Positions 45,201-58,900 of a stretch of 64,000 nucleotides of DNA are shown here, one piece after another (the first letter of the stretch is position 1; each line of letters starts with the position of its first letter). The notes under the pieces were generated by a model. The model had not been told where the DNA came from. It did not search any database and saw only the letters and a program-made list of their open reading frames with translations. The DNA is from Ascidia mentula. Lineage: Eukaryota > Chordata > Ascidiacea > Phlebobranchia > Ascidiidae. A program made the translations under genes and the position numbers. Where the stretch lies: assembly GCA_947561715.1 (NCBI GenBank), contig OX387197.1, positions 22,718,266-22,782,265 of the forward strand, read 5' to 3'.

Positions 45201-48200
45201 AAAACGAGCAATGAAAACCAAATCGGCGTATGTACTCTAGTTTTCTGTTACTGCGCGAAAACGCATGTTACAAACAATGGTCGCTAAGGTCGTGCGGAAT
45301 TAACTAATTTTGAGAATTCCCGCCTGCAATATACACAATTTTAAATCAAGAGACATGAAATTTTCCACACAAATACTAGGTGCCACTGCAAAACGAGTAA
45401 TGAAAACCAAATTGGACTATGTCCTCTATTTTTTTATTGCTTGCAGAAAACGCTTGTTTGAAACTATGGTGGCTAAGGTTGGGCGGATTTAACTAAATTT
45501 GACAGTTGTAAGCCTGTGATTTCAACATTTTTGTATCAAGTGACCTGAAGTTTTGCACACAAGTATTAGATGCAAGTACAAAACGAGCAATGAAAACCAA
45601 ATTGGCGTATGTACTCTAGTTTTCTATTGCTGCTCGAAAACGCTTGTTACAAACAATGGTCGCTAAGGTCGTGCGGAATTGACTAATTTTGAGAATTCCC
45701 GCCTGCAATATACACAATTTTAAATCAAGAGACATGATATTTTCCACACAAATACTAGGTGCCACTGCAAAACGAGTAATGAAAACTAAATTGGCGTCTG
45801 TCCTTTAGAATTTTATTGCTTGCCGAAAACGCATGTTTGAAACTATGGTGGCCAAGATTCGGCGGGTTTAACTAAATTTGACAGTTGTAAGCCTGTGATT
45901 TCAACATTTTTATATCAAGCGACTTGAAATTTTGCACACAAATATTAGATGCCACTACAAAACGAGCAATGAAAACCAAATCGGCGTATGTACTCTAGTT
46001 TTTTGTTACTGCGCGAAAACGCATGTTACAAACAATGGTCGCTAAGGTCGTGCGGAATTAACTAATTTTGAGAATTCCCGCCTGCAATATACACAATTTT
46101 AAATCAAGAGACATGAAATTTTCCACACAAATACTAGGTGCCACTGCAAAACGAGTAGTGAAAACCAAATTGGACTATGTACTCTAGTTTTTTGTTGCTT
46201 GCCGAAAACGCATGTTTGAAACTATGGTGGCTAATGTTCGGCGGATTTAACTAAACTTGACAGTTGTCCGTCCGTGATTTCAACATTTTTATATCAAGCG
46301 ACTTGAAATTTTGCACACAAATATTAGATGCCACTACAAAACGAGCAATGAAAACTAAATTGGCGTCTGTCCTTTAGAATTTTATTTGTTTGAAACTATG
46401 GTGGCTAAGATTCGGCGGATTTAACTAAATTCGAAAGTTGTAAGCCTGTGATTCCAACATTTTTCTTTCAAGCGATTTGAAGTTTTGCACACAAATATAA
46501 GATGCCACTACAAAACGAGCAATGGAAACTAAATTGGCATCTGTCCTTTAGAATTTTATTGCCTGCCGAAAACGCATGTTTAAAACTATGGTGGCTAAGG
46601 TTCGGCGGATTTAACTAAATTTGACAGTTGTAAGCCTGTGATTCAAACATTTTTCTTTCAAGCGACTTGAAGTTTTGCACACAAATATATGATGCCACCA
46701 CAAAGCGAGCAATGAAAACTAAATTGGCGTCTGTCGTTCAGAATTTTATTGCTTGCCAAAAACGCATGTTTGAAACTATGGTGGCTAAGGTTCGGCGGAT
46801 TTAACCAAATTTGACAGTTGTAAGCCTGTGATTTCAACATTTTTATATCAAGCGACTTGAAATTTTGCACACAAATATTAGATGCCACTACAAAACGAGC
46901 AATGAAAACCAAATTGGCGTATGTACTCTGGTTTTTTATTGCTGCACGAAAACGCATGTTACAAACAATGGTCGCTAAGGTCGTGCGGAATTAACTAATT
47001 TTGAGAATTCCCGCCTGCAATATACACAATTTTAAATCAAAAGACATGAAATTTTCCACACAAATACTAGGTGCCACTGCAAAACGAGTAGTGAAAACCA
47101 AATTGGACTATGTACTCTAGTTTTTTGTTGCTTGCCAAAAACGCATGTTTGAAACTATGGTGGCTAAGTTTCGGCGGATTTAACTAAATTTGACAGTTGT
47201 CCGCCTGTGATTTCAACATTTTTATATCAAGCGACTTGAAATTTTGCACACAAATATAAGATGCCACTACGAAACGAGCAATGAAAACTGAATTGGCGTC
47301 TGTCCTTTAGAATTTTATTGATTGCCGAAAACGCATGTTTGAAACTATGGTGGCCAAGATTCGGCGGATTTAACTAAATTTGACAGTTGTAAGCCTGTGA
47401 TTTCAACATTTTTATATCAAGCGACTTGAAATTTTGCACACAAATATAAGATGCCACTACGAAACGAGCAATGAAAACTGAATTGGCGTCTGTCCTTTAG
47501 AATTTTATTGATTGCCGAAAACGCATGTTTGAAACTATGGTGGCTAAGTTTCGGCGGATTTAACTAAATTTGACAGTTGTCCGCCTGTGATTTCAACATT
47601 TTTATATCAAGCGACTTGAAATTTTGCACACAAATATAAGATGCCACTACGAAACGAGCAATGAAAACTGAATTGGCGTCTGTCCTTTAGAATTTTATTG
47701 CTTGCCGAAAACGCATGTTTGAAACTATGGTGGCCAAGATTCGGCGGATTTAACTAAATTTGACAGTTGTAAGCCTGTGATTTCAACATTTTTATATCAA
47801 GCGACTTGAAATTTTGCACACAAATATTAGATGCCACTATAAAACGAGCAATAAAAACCAAATTGGCGTATGTACTCTAGTTTTTTGTTACTGCGCGAAA
47901 ACGCATGTTACAAACAATGGTCGCTAAGGTCGTGCGGAATTAACTAATTTTGAGAATTCCCGCCTGCAATATACACAATTTTAAATCAAAAGACATGAAA
48001 TTTTCCACACAAATACTAGGTGCCACTGCAAAACGAGTAGTGAGAACCAAATTGGACTATGTACTCTAGTTTTTTGTTGCTTGCCGAAAACGCATGTTTG
48101 AAACTATGGTGGCCAAGATTCGGCGGATTTAACTAAATTTGACAGTTGTAAGCCTGTGATTTCAACATTTTTATATCAAGCGACTTGAAATTTTGCACAC

Positions 48201-50556
48201 AAATATTAGATGCCACTACAAAACGAGCAATGAAAACCAAATTGGCGTATGTACTCTAGTTTTTTATTGCTGCTCGAAAACGCTTGTTACAAACAATGGT
48301 CGCTAAGGTCGTGCAGAATTGACTAATTTTGAGAATTCCCGCCTGCAATATACACAATTTTAAATCAAGAGACATGATATTTTCCACACAAATACTAGGT
48401 GCCACTGCAAAACGAGCAATGGAAACTAAATTGGCATCTGTCCTTTAGAATTTTATTGCCTGCCGAAAACGCATGTTTAAAACTATGGTGGCTAAGGTTC
48501 GGCGGATTTAACTAAATTTGACAGTTGTTAGCCTGTGATTCAAACATTTTTCTTTCAAGCGACTTGAAGTTTTGCACACAAATATATGATGCCACCACAA
48601 AGCGAGGAATGAAAACTAAATTGGCGTCTGTCGTTCAGAATTTTATTGCTTGCCGAAAACGCATGTTTGAAACTATGGTGGCCAAGATTCGGCGGATTTA
48701 ACTAAATTTGACAGTTGTAAGCCTGTGATTTCAACATTTTTATATCAAGCAACTTGAAATTTTGCACACAAATATTAGATGCCACTACAAAACGAGCAAT
48801 GAAAACCAAATCGGCGTATGTACTCTAGTTTTTTGTTACTGCGCGAAAACGCATGTTACAAACAATGGTCGCTAAGGTCGTGCGGAATTAACTAATTTTG
48901 AGAATTCCCGCCTGCAATATACACAATTTTAAATCAAAAGACATGAAATTTTCCACACAAATACTAGGTGCCACTGCAAAACGAGTAGTGAAAACCAAAT
49001 TGGACTATGTACTCTAGTTTTTTGTTGCTTGCCAAAAACGCATGTTTGAAACTATGGTGGCTAAGTTTCGGCGGATTTAACTAAATTTGACAGTTGTCCG
49101 CCTGTGATTTCAACATTTTTATATCAAGCGACTTGAAATTTTGCACACAAATATAAGATGCCACTACGAAACGAGCAATGAAAACTAAATTGGCGTCTGT
49201 CCTTTAGAATTTTATTGCTTGCCGAAAACGCATGTTTGAAACTATGGTGGCCAAGATTCGGCGGATTTAACTAAATTTGACAGTTGTAAGCCTGTGATTT
49301 CAACATTTTTATATCAAGCGACTTGAAATTTTGCACACAAATATTAGATGCCACTACAAAACGAGCAATGAAAACCAAATTGGCGTATGTACTCTAGTTT
49401 TTTATTGCTGCTCGAAAACGCTTGTTACAAACAATGGTCGCTAAGGTCGTGCAGAATTGACTAATTTTGAGAATTCCCGCCTGCAATATACACAATTTTA
49501 AATCAAGAGACATGATATTTTCCACACAAATACTAGGTGCCACTGCAAAACGAGTAATGAAAACTAAATTGGCGTCTGTCCTTTAGAATTTTATTGCTTG
49601 CCGAAAACGCATGTTTGAAACTATGGTGGCCAAGATTCGGCGGATTTAACTAAATTTGACAGTTGTAAGCCTGTGATTTCAACATTTTTATATCAAGCGA
49701 CTTGAAATTTTGCACACAAATATTAGATGCCAGTACAAAACGAACAATAAAAACCAAATTGGCGTATGTGCTCTGGTTTTTTATTGCTGCATGAAAACGC
49801 ATGTTACAAACAATGGTCGCTAAGGTCGTGCGGAATTAACTAATTTTGAGAATTCCCGCCTGCAATATACACAATTTTAAATCAAGAGACCTGAAATTTT
49901 GCACACAAATACTAGGTGCCACTGCAAAACGAGTAGTGAAAACCAAATTGGACTATGTACTCTAGTTTTTTGTTGCTTGCCGAAAACGCATGTTTGAAAC
50001 TATGGTGGCTAATGTTCGGCGGATTTAACTAAACTTGACAGTTGTCCGTCTGTGATTTCAACATTTTTATATCAAGCGACTTGAAATTTTGCACACAAAT
50101 ATTAGATGCCACTACAAAACGAGCAATGAAAACTAAATTGGCGTCTGTCCTTTAGAATTTTATTTGTTTGAAACTATGGTGGCTAGGATTCGGCGGATTT
50201 AACTAAATTTGAAAGTTGTCCGCCTGTGATTCCAACATTTTTCTTTCAAGCGATTTGAAGTTTTGCACACAAATATTAGATGCCACTACAAAACGAGCAA
50301 TGAAAACCAAATTGGCATCTGTCCTTCAGAATTTTATTGCCTGCCGAAAACGCATGATTGAAACTATGGTGGCTAAGGTTCGGCGGATTTAACTAAATTT
50401 GACAGTTGCAAGCCTGTGATTCCAACATTTTTCTTTCAAGCGACTTGAAGTTTTGCACACAAATATAAGATGCCACTACAAAACGAGCAATGGAAACTAA
50501 ATTGGCATCTTTCCTTTAGAATTTTATTGCCTGCCGAAAACGCATGTTTGAAACTA
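42256..50556. repeat. 190-bp satellite, middle block (about 44 monomers)
   Basis: Same A and B monomers as the left block, in more ordered arrangement and with less divergence between copies. Landmarks GGCGGATT at 42273 and 42463, TGCGGAAT at 42653 and GGCGGATT at 42843 show the 190-bp period and the mixing of classes. A local expansion of A monomers with ATATAAGATGCCACTACGAAAC occurs at about 47250-47700. No gene, RNA or other element is visible. Confidence 0.97.
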
Positions 50557-50797
50557 CACTGTTAAAAAAATTTACTGGAAAAACTCCTGGCAGCAATTTT
50601 ACGGACCATGTCCGTAAGTTTTACGGTAAAAGACCGTTTGCGTTACTGCAAAAAGACACGTTACAATTACTGACACCGTCACTGTAAATAAATTACTAAA
50701 GATCAGTGAATTCTACTGTGTTATAACGTAACGCCTACAGCATTTTTTCAGTATTTAAATTATAACAAAACCACAAAATTTTCATGTGATACGTTGT

Positions 50798-50803
50798 TTT
50801 ATT
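50798..50803 (-). terminator. Polyadenylation signal AATAAA for the SAM gene (copy 2)
   Basis: Same position relative to the gene as 37411-37416. Confidence 0.6.
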
Positions 50804-50828
50804 GAACGAAAACTGCTCAGTTTAATTC

Positions 50829-52738
50829 TCAGACGTTCATCAATTTTGCTAATTTCAGTATTTTGGGATTTACCCCAGCATATCTCATTTTCTTCGAACC
50901 TTTCGAACCAGGGTCATTTATTCCTTCAATGAATCTGCAAAAAGGACTCAAAGATTGAATACAATGCAGAAATAAACATGTTGTGTGTGTTTATTTGCAA
51001 ATAAACACTGAACAAAGGTAAATAAAACCGCTCAAGTACAAGCATGATAAATGTAGTAGCCAGTATTTATTATGGTACCCACCTCTGGATAAATTCCAAA
51101 GTGCTTTCAGCTGCTTTTGGATAGCTGATGTTGTAAATGTAGAAATGGCAGAAGAAACTGGCAACTGCCAACAAGAAGTTGTTTGTGGAGTGGATAACAA
51201 CCTTATCCACAGCCACCATCACTTTTTCACACATTGCTGGAGAGTCACCTAAAGAGAGAACAAAATTGTAAAGAGAACAAAACAAACCACAAAGCAAAAT
51301 GAAACTACTTTCTGACATTTTCCAAAGTAAAACTTACCAAACACATCAAAAAAGGTGTAGGTGGTATTTCTTCCAAAATATTTTCTAACATGAAATCATC
51401 CTGCACACAGAAGTTAACTTTAGTTAAGAAAAAGTTTCCAATTTTCTTTGCAAGCACACCTTGTAGCACATTATGACAGATTCCTTTTTTTCTTTAAAGT
51501 AGGCTGCCAACAAAGACAGCACCTCCATGGACTGGGCTTCTTTGCTGCCCAGTTGAGAACATTGCAGTTTTATGGACCCAATTAATTCACAAATTGATGG
51601 AGATTTAACTTTTTTCAAACATCTAAACAGCAAGGGTTAAAAAGCATGTTAACCTTCAAAATGAAAAAAAAAATACTATTTATACCTGTATATCTGCATT
51701 GATCCTTTAAAAAGCTTCATTGGTAAAGTTGCTTGTGTGTTTGGTCTTCCCATCAAAGTATCATAGTGGTCAAATATGACTAATGGTTCATGGAGAAATG
51801 GCCATTCTTTTAAAACATTTGTGATACTTGTTCCTGTGTTAATGATCTCCCGTTGTCGAGAGAATGTCAATCGCATAACTTTTAAAGCCTTGTCAGGATG
51901 TGCCTTTGAAAATTCTTTCATAAGCCATGTTTTTATCGAGTTGCTATCACAATCGTTCACGACTGGTTCCCAATTTTTTGTACCATATGGTCGTTTCAGT
52001 GTACCTTGAATTGATTTTCCAATTATATTTTGCTTGCGAAGCTGATTTTCCCATCGGTAATACAGTTGGTTGGTTAATGTGTTATGGCCATTGCCAATGC
52101 AAACATCTCCAATGACATCTTTAAATGAAGAGGGGTATTTTTTCACAATTTGAAATGCAATTCTCTCTAAATTTTTCCTTCCTGGCCTTTGTGTAATCTA
52201 AAACATTAGGTGTTTTAAACATGGTTGTTTAAACTACTTTACCATGTTAATGAACATTATTACTGCCCAATTAACTTTGCTTACTTTCATAACATCATCG
52301 ATGCAAGCATGTATAAGTTCTCTAGTTTGGTTATGGTTGGGAATTTCTTTGTTTTCCAAAATACTCATAAGAAGAGGTGAGCATTTTTTCCAAGGCACTT
52401 TAAAGTCATACACCCACTGCCAATCATCACAGCTTCCTTCTGATGAGCATGGTTCGGTAGAAGTTTCTGAACATGTTTCTGAAAAAAGTTTTAGTAAATT
52501 AATTTTCATGTATGTATATATACAGCCAACAACAATCAAACTCACTCAGATTATTTCCAGCTTTAATTAATTTTCTGGCCTGAACAATATTAAATTGGCC
52601 AAGCAAGTCTGCCAGTTCAACATGTTCAAAATCCTGCAATTTTAGCACACCAAGATTTTCCAAAAACGTAGAACATTTTTCAAGCAAAGTGGCATCTTTG
52701 CCAAGTTCAGGAAGTATCTTCAGTAAAGTTGCATTCAT
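50829..52738 (-). CDS. Transposon-encoded SAM-domain protein, copy 2 (seven exons)
   Basis: Minus-strand exons: 52546-52738, 52285-52478, 51686-52197, 51460-51622, 51338-51400, 51083-51248, 50829-50934. Same sequence features as copy 1: N-terminal SAM domain, DDWQWVYDFKVPWKKC, KKYPSSFKDVIGD, REIINTG and the TGA stop. The one-base disagreement at the exon 5/6 junction is also shared. This argues for an old change or an unusual splice rather than a random sequencing error in one copy. Confidence 0.8.
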
Positions 52739-52775
52739 CGTTTTTTTTTTAATTTGCACTTAACTCTTCCAAAAA

Positions 52776-55059
52776 TTAAAGAACAGTTTGCTTTAACACA
52801 AAGAGCTTTTGCCCATCAATGTGGTAAACGTAAAAAGGAAACTTGCAAGCAAGTTTTTCAAATGCGACACATTCCACACAACAAGGTTTTGCGATTAAAT
52901 GATGTACACCATACTGGGGATAAAAGTTAGAACAATATTTTCGAACAACATACATCACTTTACTTTCAAAAATAAATATAGCAAGTATGCAGCCAACATA
53001 CAAATTTAAATCATGTTTTGACATAATCACATACATGCCAATTTCAAACAAAATATTTTCAACTTTCACTGATTTACCCAATGTGCAATGTAAAATATTA
53101 TATCCACCCAACTTTATATTATTTACAATTTCAGAGGCAAACGTAACATTTCTATTAATTATCTCAACATTTGAGTCAAAATAGCCAGTCTCAAGCAGGC
53201 ATGACTGCAACAATTGGTGACTGTGTGCCAAAGAATAACATAGGTTGATGAAATTTTTGGAATGACGGATTACTTTTTTTTAAATAAGAGTGTTTACTTT
53301 CGAATCGCAATGTGGATGTATAACAAATTGGGCCAAATTGCAAAATAGTCCAAAGGTAATGTTGTAAGTAATGATGCTTGGGGCGTAAAGGCACTTTGGG
53401 AAAAAAATGTGTTCTGTATTCCAAATATTCAGATATTAAAGAATCTAAATGGCATGACACAATTATCTGAACAATAGAACGCAAGCACATAACAAGTTTC
53501 CAAATTGCATTCTCTGTGTCAACAATTTTATCAAAAATCAGTAGGGGAAACATTCTTAGCATACACCAGTTTTATGATGCATTTCCTATCGAACGTTTGC
53601 CGGCAGAAGATAATTTTACTGGTTTTGAAAGGGCATCCAGGGCGTTAAATTTAAACGACTGTATTCTGCCATTTAAAAAATCCAAAGTAAACCATTTATG
53701 TTTTACAAAATATGCAATGTAAAGCATTAGGTCATACTGTACAACACCTTCAAAAACATCATGAGCTGTACATGGGGGCAAACCAGGGGAAGCAACATGA
53801 AAATACTGCATGTCATTCAAAATGCTTCCCTTCAATCCGTTACTATTTTCCATGTGCAAATTGTCATATATTGATTTAGTGTAAAGTATTTTTGTACATG
53901 CATGGTCTGTGGAAAACTCTGTACGAGTTATGGTACAATATCTACAAAAATAGGTGGAGGAACTAAAGTTTGTTGTAAAACCACCAAGCCAGTGACTTCC
54001 TAGATTGTCACCACATACACATAACAGGCTGCCACGCACATTAAACCCAACACCAACATCAATACCAGTGGTCTCCAAAGTTTTTAAGTCATCAAGCAAT
54101 GGTTTAAATAACATGCTTTTGTTTTCCTCATTAACATTGGCCTCTTTGCATAATAAAACCAATTGAAAACAATCTATTTTTGATCGGTTACATGGATACA
54201 AATTCTGCAGGGTATAATACACAGCCAAAATCTTGTGCTTTCGTTTGGCGGAACCCAAAGGATTGACAATTTCAAATGCATCTTGGTACAAAATGATTTT
54301 TAGTGAATATCTGTCATTTTGAAAAAGTGGATTTGACTGAAATATTTTTCCATCTGAAAAGTCATGAAAACCTTCAAAGTGTACCAAGGGATTCAAAAAT
54401 TGTTGCTTAACTTTTTCATCCTTAAAAAATGTTTACAAAGTGTCCAGAACTGATATATATTGAAAATTGAAATTTGCTGAGTGCCCCAAATTTAGTTCAA
54501 TTGGAGGAACATAATTAAACTTCTGCAAAAACTGTTGTTCTCTTAGATAAGATGAGCCAAAATTGGCAGAATCCAAAAAACTGTTCAGCGAATCCTGCTT
54601 TTTGAGATCATCTAGTATTTTGCTAGATATATCAGTACAAACATTTTCATCTTTCAAAATGGACTCAAGCTGAAAATATATCTGAGAAGTGTACTTTGAT
54701 AGCAACTGTTTCCAATACACAATTATTTTATCAACAGTTTGAATTGGTACCAAATATTTATATTGAAGCATAAAATGAAACAGCAAAACATCTTTTTCCC
54801 AGTCTTTGTTAATCTGCGATGTAACACTTCTTTGCTCTTCAGTTTCTAACGGAGTACAATTAACCTCCTCAGTTAAAGTTTCCTGATCTGTTTCGTGTGC
54901 CTTTTTCTGCAGTCCGTCGTGGCAACGAGAAAAATGAGACGAAAACGAGGACACAACTGAATAAGTTTTGTTGCAACTTTCCACGGGGCATTTCATTTCA
55001 AATCCTTGACGGATGTGTTTTTTGTAATCTTTCATTTTCTCCTCCCACGTGTTAAACAT
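52776..55059 (-). pseudogene. CACTA/EnSpm DDE transposase, copy 2 (same defects as copy 1)
   Basis: Same reading frame and domains as copy 1: C2H2 finger, then the Asp, Asp and Glu of the DDE core. In-frame TAA codons at 54433-54435 and 53572-53574 and the A8 frameshift at 53274-53281 are all present. Since the copies share every defect, inactivation (if it is that) came before the segmental duplication. Confidence 0.88.
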
Positions 55060-55274
55060 TTTTTTTGCAAAATTGCAAATCACAGGCCAAGGAGACCATT
55101 CTTACCCTACACTAAATAGCAGAACGAAATCTTAACCCAAACAAACATTAATAATTTGTAATTATTCAATTAATGCTACTTGCTCTATCGCTACAATACA
55201 TAATCTATAGCAACTAAAAACATGTTGCACGCGAATGCCTTAACTCTCGCTCTCGGCTTCGCCACGAGGTAACC

Positions 55275-55284
55275 TGCGCATGCG
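55275..55284. promoter_or_regulatory. NRF-1-like site in transposon 5' region (copy 2)
   Basis: Same TGCGCATGCG as at 41888-41897, about 215 bp upstream of the transposase ATG. Confidence 0.45.
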
Positions 55285-55959
55285 TGGTAGCCGTTATAGA
55301 CTAACTCGTTATAGCGAAGAAGGCAGCAGAACTTTATTATATCAGACGGTTAAGAAACTTAACAAACAATATATCTTATTACGTAGTTTGTCACAAGCTG
55401 AAATTTACGTAACATGCCATTTGGCACGAAATATCACCTTTTAACAAGACATATACATCCTATACATATATAGTTACATTGTTCTATCAGTTGTGTAAAG
55501 CAACTTACGGCATATTTACGGCATGTTTTCCGTAAACCAACATAATTATACGGAAATTTTCCGTAAATCTAGTTTACGTTCCCATGCCGTAAATACAAAA
55601 CTGTTACGTTTCAAGTAAATATTACGAAAATTTTTAACAGTGTATGGTGGCTAAGGTTCGGCGGATTTAACTAAATTTGACAGTTGTAAGCCTGTGATTC
55701 CAACATTTTTTTTTCAAGCGACTTGAAGTTTTGCACACAAATATAAGATGCCACCACAAAACGAGCAATGAAAACTAAATTGGCGTCTGTCCTTCAGAAT
55801 TTTATTGCTTGCCGAAAACGCATGTTTGAAACTATGGTGGCTAAGGTTCGGCGGATTTAACTAAATTTGACAGTTGTAAGCCTGTGATTTCAACATTTTT
55901 ATATCAAGCGACTTGAAATTTTGCACACAAATATTAGATGCCAGTACAAAACGAACAAT

Positions 55960-58900
55960 AAAAACCAAATTGGCGTATGTACTCTGGTTTTTTATTGCTG
56001 CACGAAAACGCATGTTACAAACAATGGTCGCTAAGGTCGTGCGGAATTAACTAATTTTGAGAATTCCCGCCTGCAATATACACAATTTTAAATCAAAAGA
56101 CATGAAATTTTCCACACAAATACTAGGTGCCACTGCAAAACGAGTAGTGAAAACCAAATTGGACTATGTACTCTAGTTTTTTGTTGCTTGCCGAAAACGC
56201 ATGTTTGAAACTATGGTGGCTAAGGTTCGGCGGATTTAACTAAATTTGACAGTTGTCCGCCTGTGATTACAACATTTTTATATCAAGCGACTTGAAATTT
56301 TGCACACAAATATTAGATGCCACTACGAAACGAGCAATGAAAACTAAATTGGCGTCTGTCCTTTAGAATTTTATTGCTTGCCGAAAACGCATGTTTGAAA
56401 CTATGGTGGCCAAGATTCGGCGGATTTAACTAAATTTGACAGTTGTAAGCCTGTGATTTCAACATTTTTATATCAAGCGACTTGAAATTTTGCACACAAA
56501 TATTAGATGCCACTACAAAACGAGCAATGAAAACCAAATCGGCGTATGTACTCTAGTTTTCTGTTACTGCGCGAAAACGCATGTTACAAACAATGGTCGC
56601 TAAGGTCGTGCGGAATTAACTAATTTTGAGAATTCCCGCCTGCAATATACACAATTTTAAATCAAGAGACATGAAATTTTCCACACAAATACTAGGTGCC
56701 ACTGCAAAACGAGTAATGAAAACCAAATTGGACTATGTACTCTAGTTTTTTGTTGCTTGCCGAAAACGCATGTTTGAAACTATGGTGGCTAAGGTTCGGC
56801 GGATTTAACTAAATTTGACAGTTGTCCGCCTGTGATTTCAACATTTTTATATCAAGCGACTTGAAATTTTGCACACAAATATTAGATGCCACTACGAAAC
56901 GAGCAATGAAAACTAAATTGGCGTCTGTCCTTTAGAATTTTATTGCTTGCCGAAAACGCATGTTTGAAACTATGGTGGCCAAGATTCGGCGGATTTAACT
57001 AAATTTGACAGTTGTAAGCCTGTGATTTCAACATTTTTGTATCAAGTGACTTGAAGTTTTGCACACAAGTATTAGATGCAAGTACAAAACGAGCAATGAA
57101 AACCAAATTGGCGTATGTACTCTAGTTTTTTATTGCTGCTCGAAAACGCTTGTTACAAACAATGGTCGCTAAGGTCGTGCGGAATTGACTAATTTTGAGA
57201 ATTCCCGCCTGCAATATACACAATTTTAAATCAAGAGACATGATATTTTCCACACAAATACTAGGTGCCACTGCAAAACGAGTAATGAAAACTAAATTGG
57301 CGTCTGTCCTTTAGAATTTTATTGCTTGCCGAAAACGCATGTTTGAAACTATGGTGGCCAAGATTCGGCGGGTTTAACTAAATTTGACAGTTGTAAGCCT
57401 GTGATTTCAACATTTTTATATCAAGCGACTTGAAATTTTGCACACAAATATTAGATGCCACTACAAAACGAGCAATTCAAACCAAATCGGCGTATGTACT
57501 CTAGTTTTTTGTTACTGCGCGAAAACGCATGTTACAAACAATGGTCGCTAAGGTCGTGCGGAATTAACGAATTTTGAGAATTCCCGCCTGCAATATACAC
57601 AATTTTAAATCAAGAGACATGAAATTTTCCACACAAATACTAGGTGCCACTGCAAAACGAGTAGGGAAAACCAAATTGGTCTATGTACTCTAGTTTTTTG
57701 TTGCTTGCCGAAAACGCATGTTTGAAACTATGGTGGCTAATGTTCGGCGGATTTAACTAAACTTGACAGTTGTCCGTCCGTGATTTCAACATTTTTATAT
57801 CAAGCGACTTGAAATTTTGCACACAAATATTAGATGCCACTACAAAACGAGCAATGAAAACTAAATTGGCGTCTGTCCTTTAGAATTTTATTTGTTTGAA
57901 ACTATGGTGGCTAAGATTCGGCGGATTTAACTAAATTTGAAAGTTGTAAGCCTGTGATTCCAACATTTTTCTTTCAAGCGATTTGAAGTTTTGCACACAA
58001 ATATTAGATGCCACTACAAAACGAGCAATGAAAACCAAATTGGCATCTGTCCTTCAGAATTTTATTGCCTGCCGAAAACGCATGTTTGAAACTATGGTGG
58101 CTAAGGTTCGGCGGATTTAACTAAATTTGACAGTTGTAAGCCTGTGATTCCAACATTTTTCTTTCAAGCGACTTGAAGTTTTGCACACAAATATAAGATG
58201 CCACTACAAAACGAGCAATGGAAACTAAATTGGCATCTGTCCTTTAGAATTTTATTGCCTGCCGAAAACGCATGTTTAAAACTATGGTGGCTAAGGTTCG
58301 GCGGATTTAACTAAATTTGACAGTTGTAAGCCTGTGATTCAAACATTTTTCTTTCAAGCGACTTGAAGTTTTGCACACAAATATATGATGCCACCACAAA
58401 GCGAGCAATGAAAACTAAATTGGCGTCTGTCGTTCAGAATTTTATTGCTTGCCAAAAACGCATGTTTGAAACTATGGTGGCTAAGGTTCGGCGGATTTAA
58501 CCAAATTTGACAGTTGTAAGCCTGTGATTTCAACATTTTTATATCAAGCGACTTGAAATTTTGCACACAAATATTAGATGCCACTACAAAACGAGCAATG
58601 AAAACCAAATCGGCGTATGTACTCTAGTTTTCTGTTACTGCGCGAAAACGCATGTTACAAACAATGGTCGCTAAGGTCGTGCGGAATTAACTAATTTTGA
58701 GAATTCCCGCCTGCAATATACACAATTTTAAATCAAGAGACATGAAATTTTCCACACAAATACTAGGTGCCACTGCAAAACGAGTAATGAAAACCAAATT
58801 GGACTATGTCCTCTATTTTTTTATTGCTTGCAGAAAACGCTTGTTTGAAACTATGGTGGCTAAGGTTGGGCGGATTTAACTAAATTTGACAGTTGTAAGC

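Larger units (their letters stand above)
36260..47110. repeat. 13,387-bp segmental duplication, first copy
   Basis: Everything from about 36260 to 47110, transposon included, recurs 13,387 bp further right with almost no differences; one is T at 42303 against G at 55690. The left limit is set by GGCTAAGG (36241) against GGCCAAGA (49628), the right limit by GCCAAAAACG (47134) against GCCGAAAACG (60521). The limits are approximate because the repeat is nearly identical to itself. Confidence 0.9.
50557..55642 (-). mobile_element. CACTA/EnSpm-type DNA transposon, copy 2 (duplicated with satellite)
   Basis: Same 5086-bp element, ends and TA target duplication as copy 1, inserted at the same monomer position in the same flanking monomers. 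The protein frames are identical to those of copy 1, including the defects. It is a segmental duplicate, not a second insertion. Confidence 0.9.

Noticed and set aside
44967-46957. Repeated 60-100 codon frames throughout the 190-bp satellite
   Set aside because: They recur with each monomer, start and stop at monomer differences, and monomer length is not a multiple of three; they are by-products of the repeat.
50557-55642. Second, independent transposition event
   Set aside because: Target site, flanking monomers and all coding defects equal those of copy 1, so it is a segmental duplicate.
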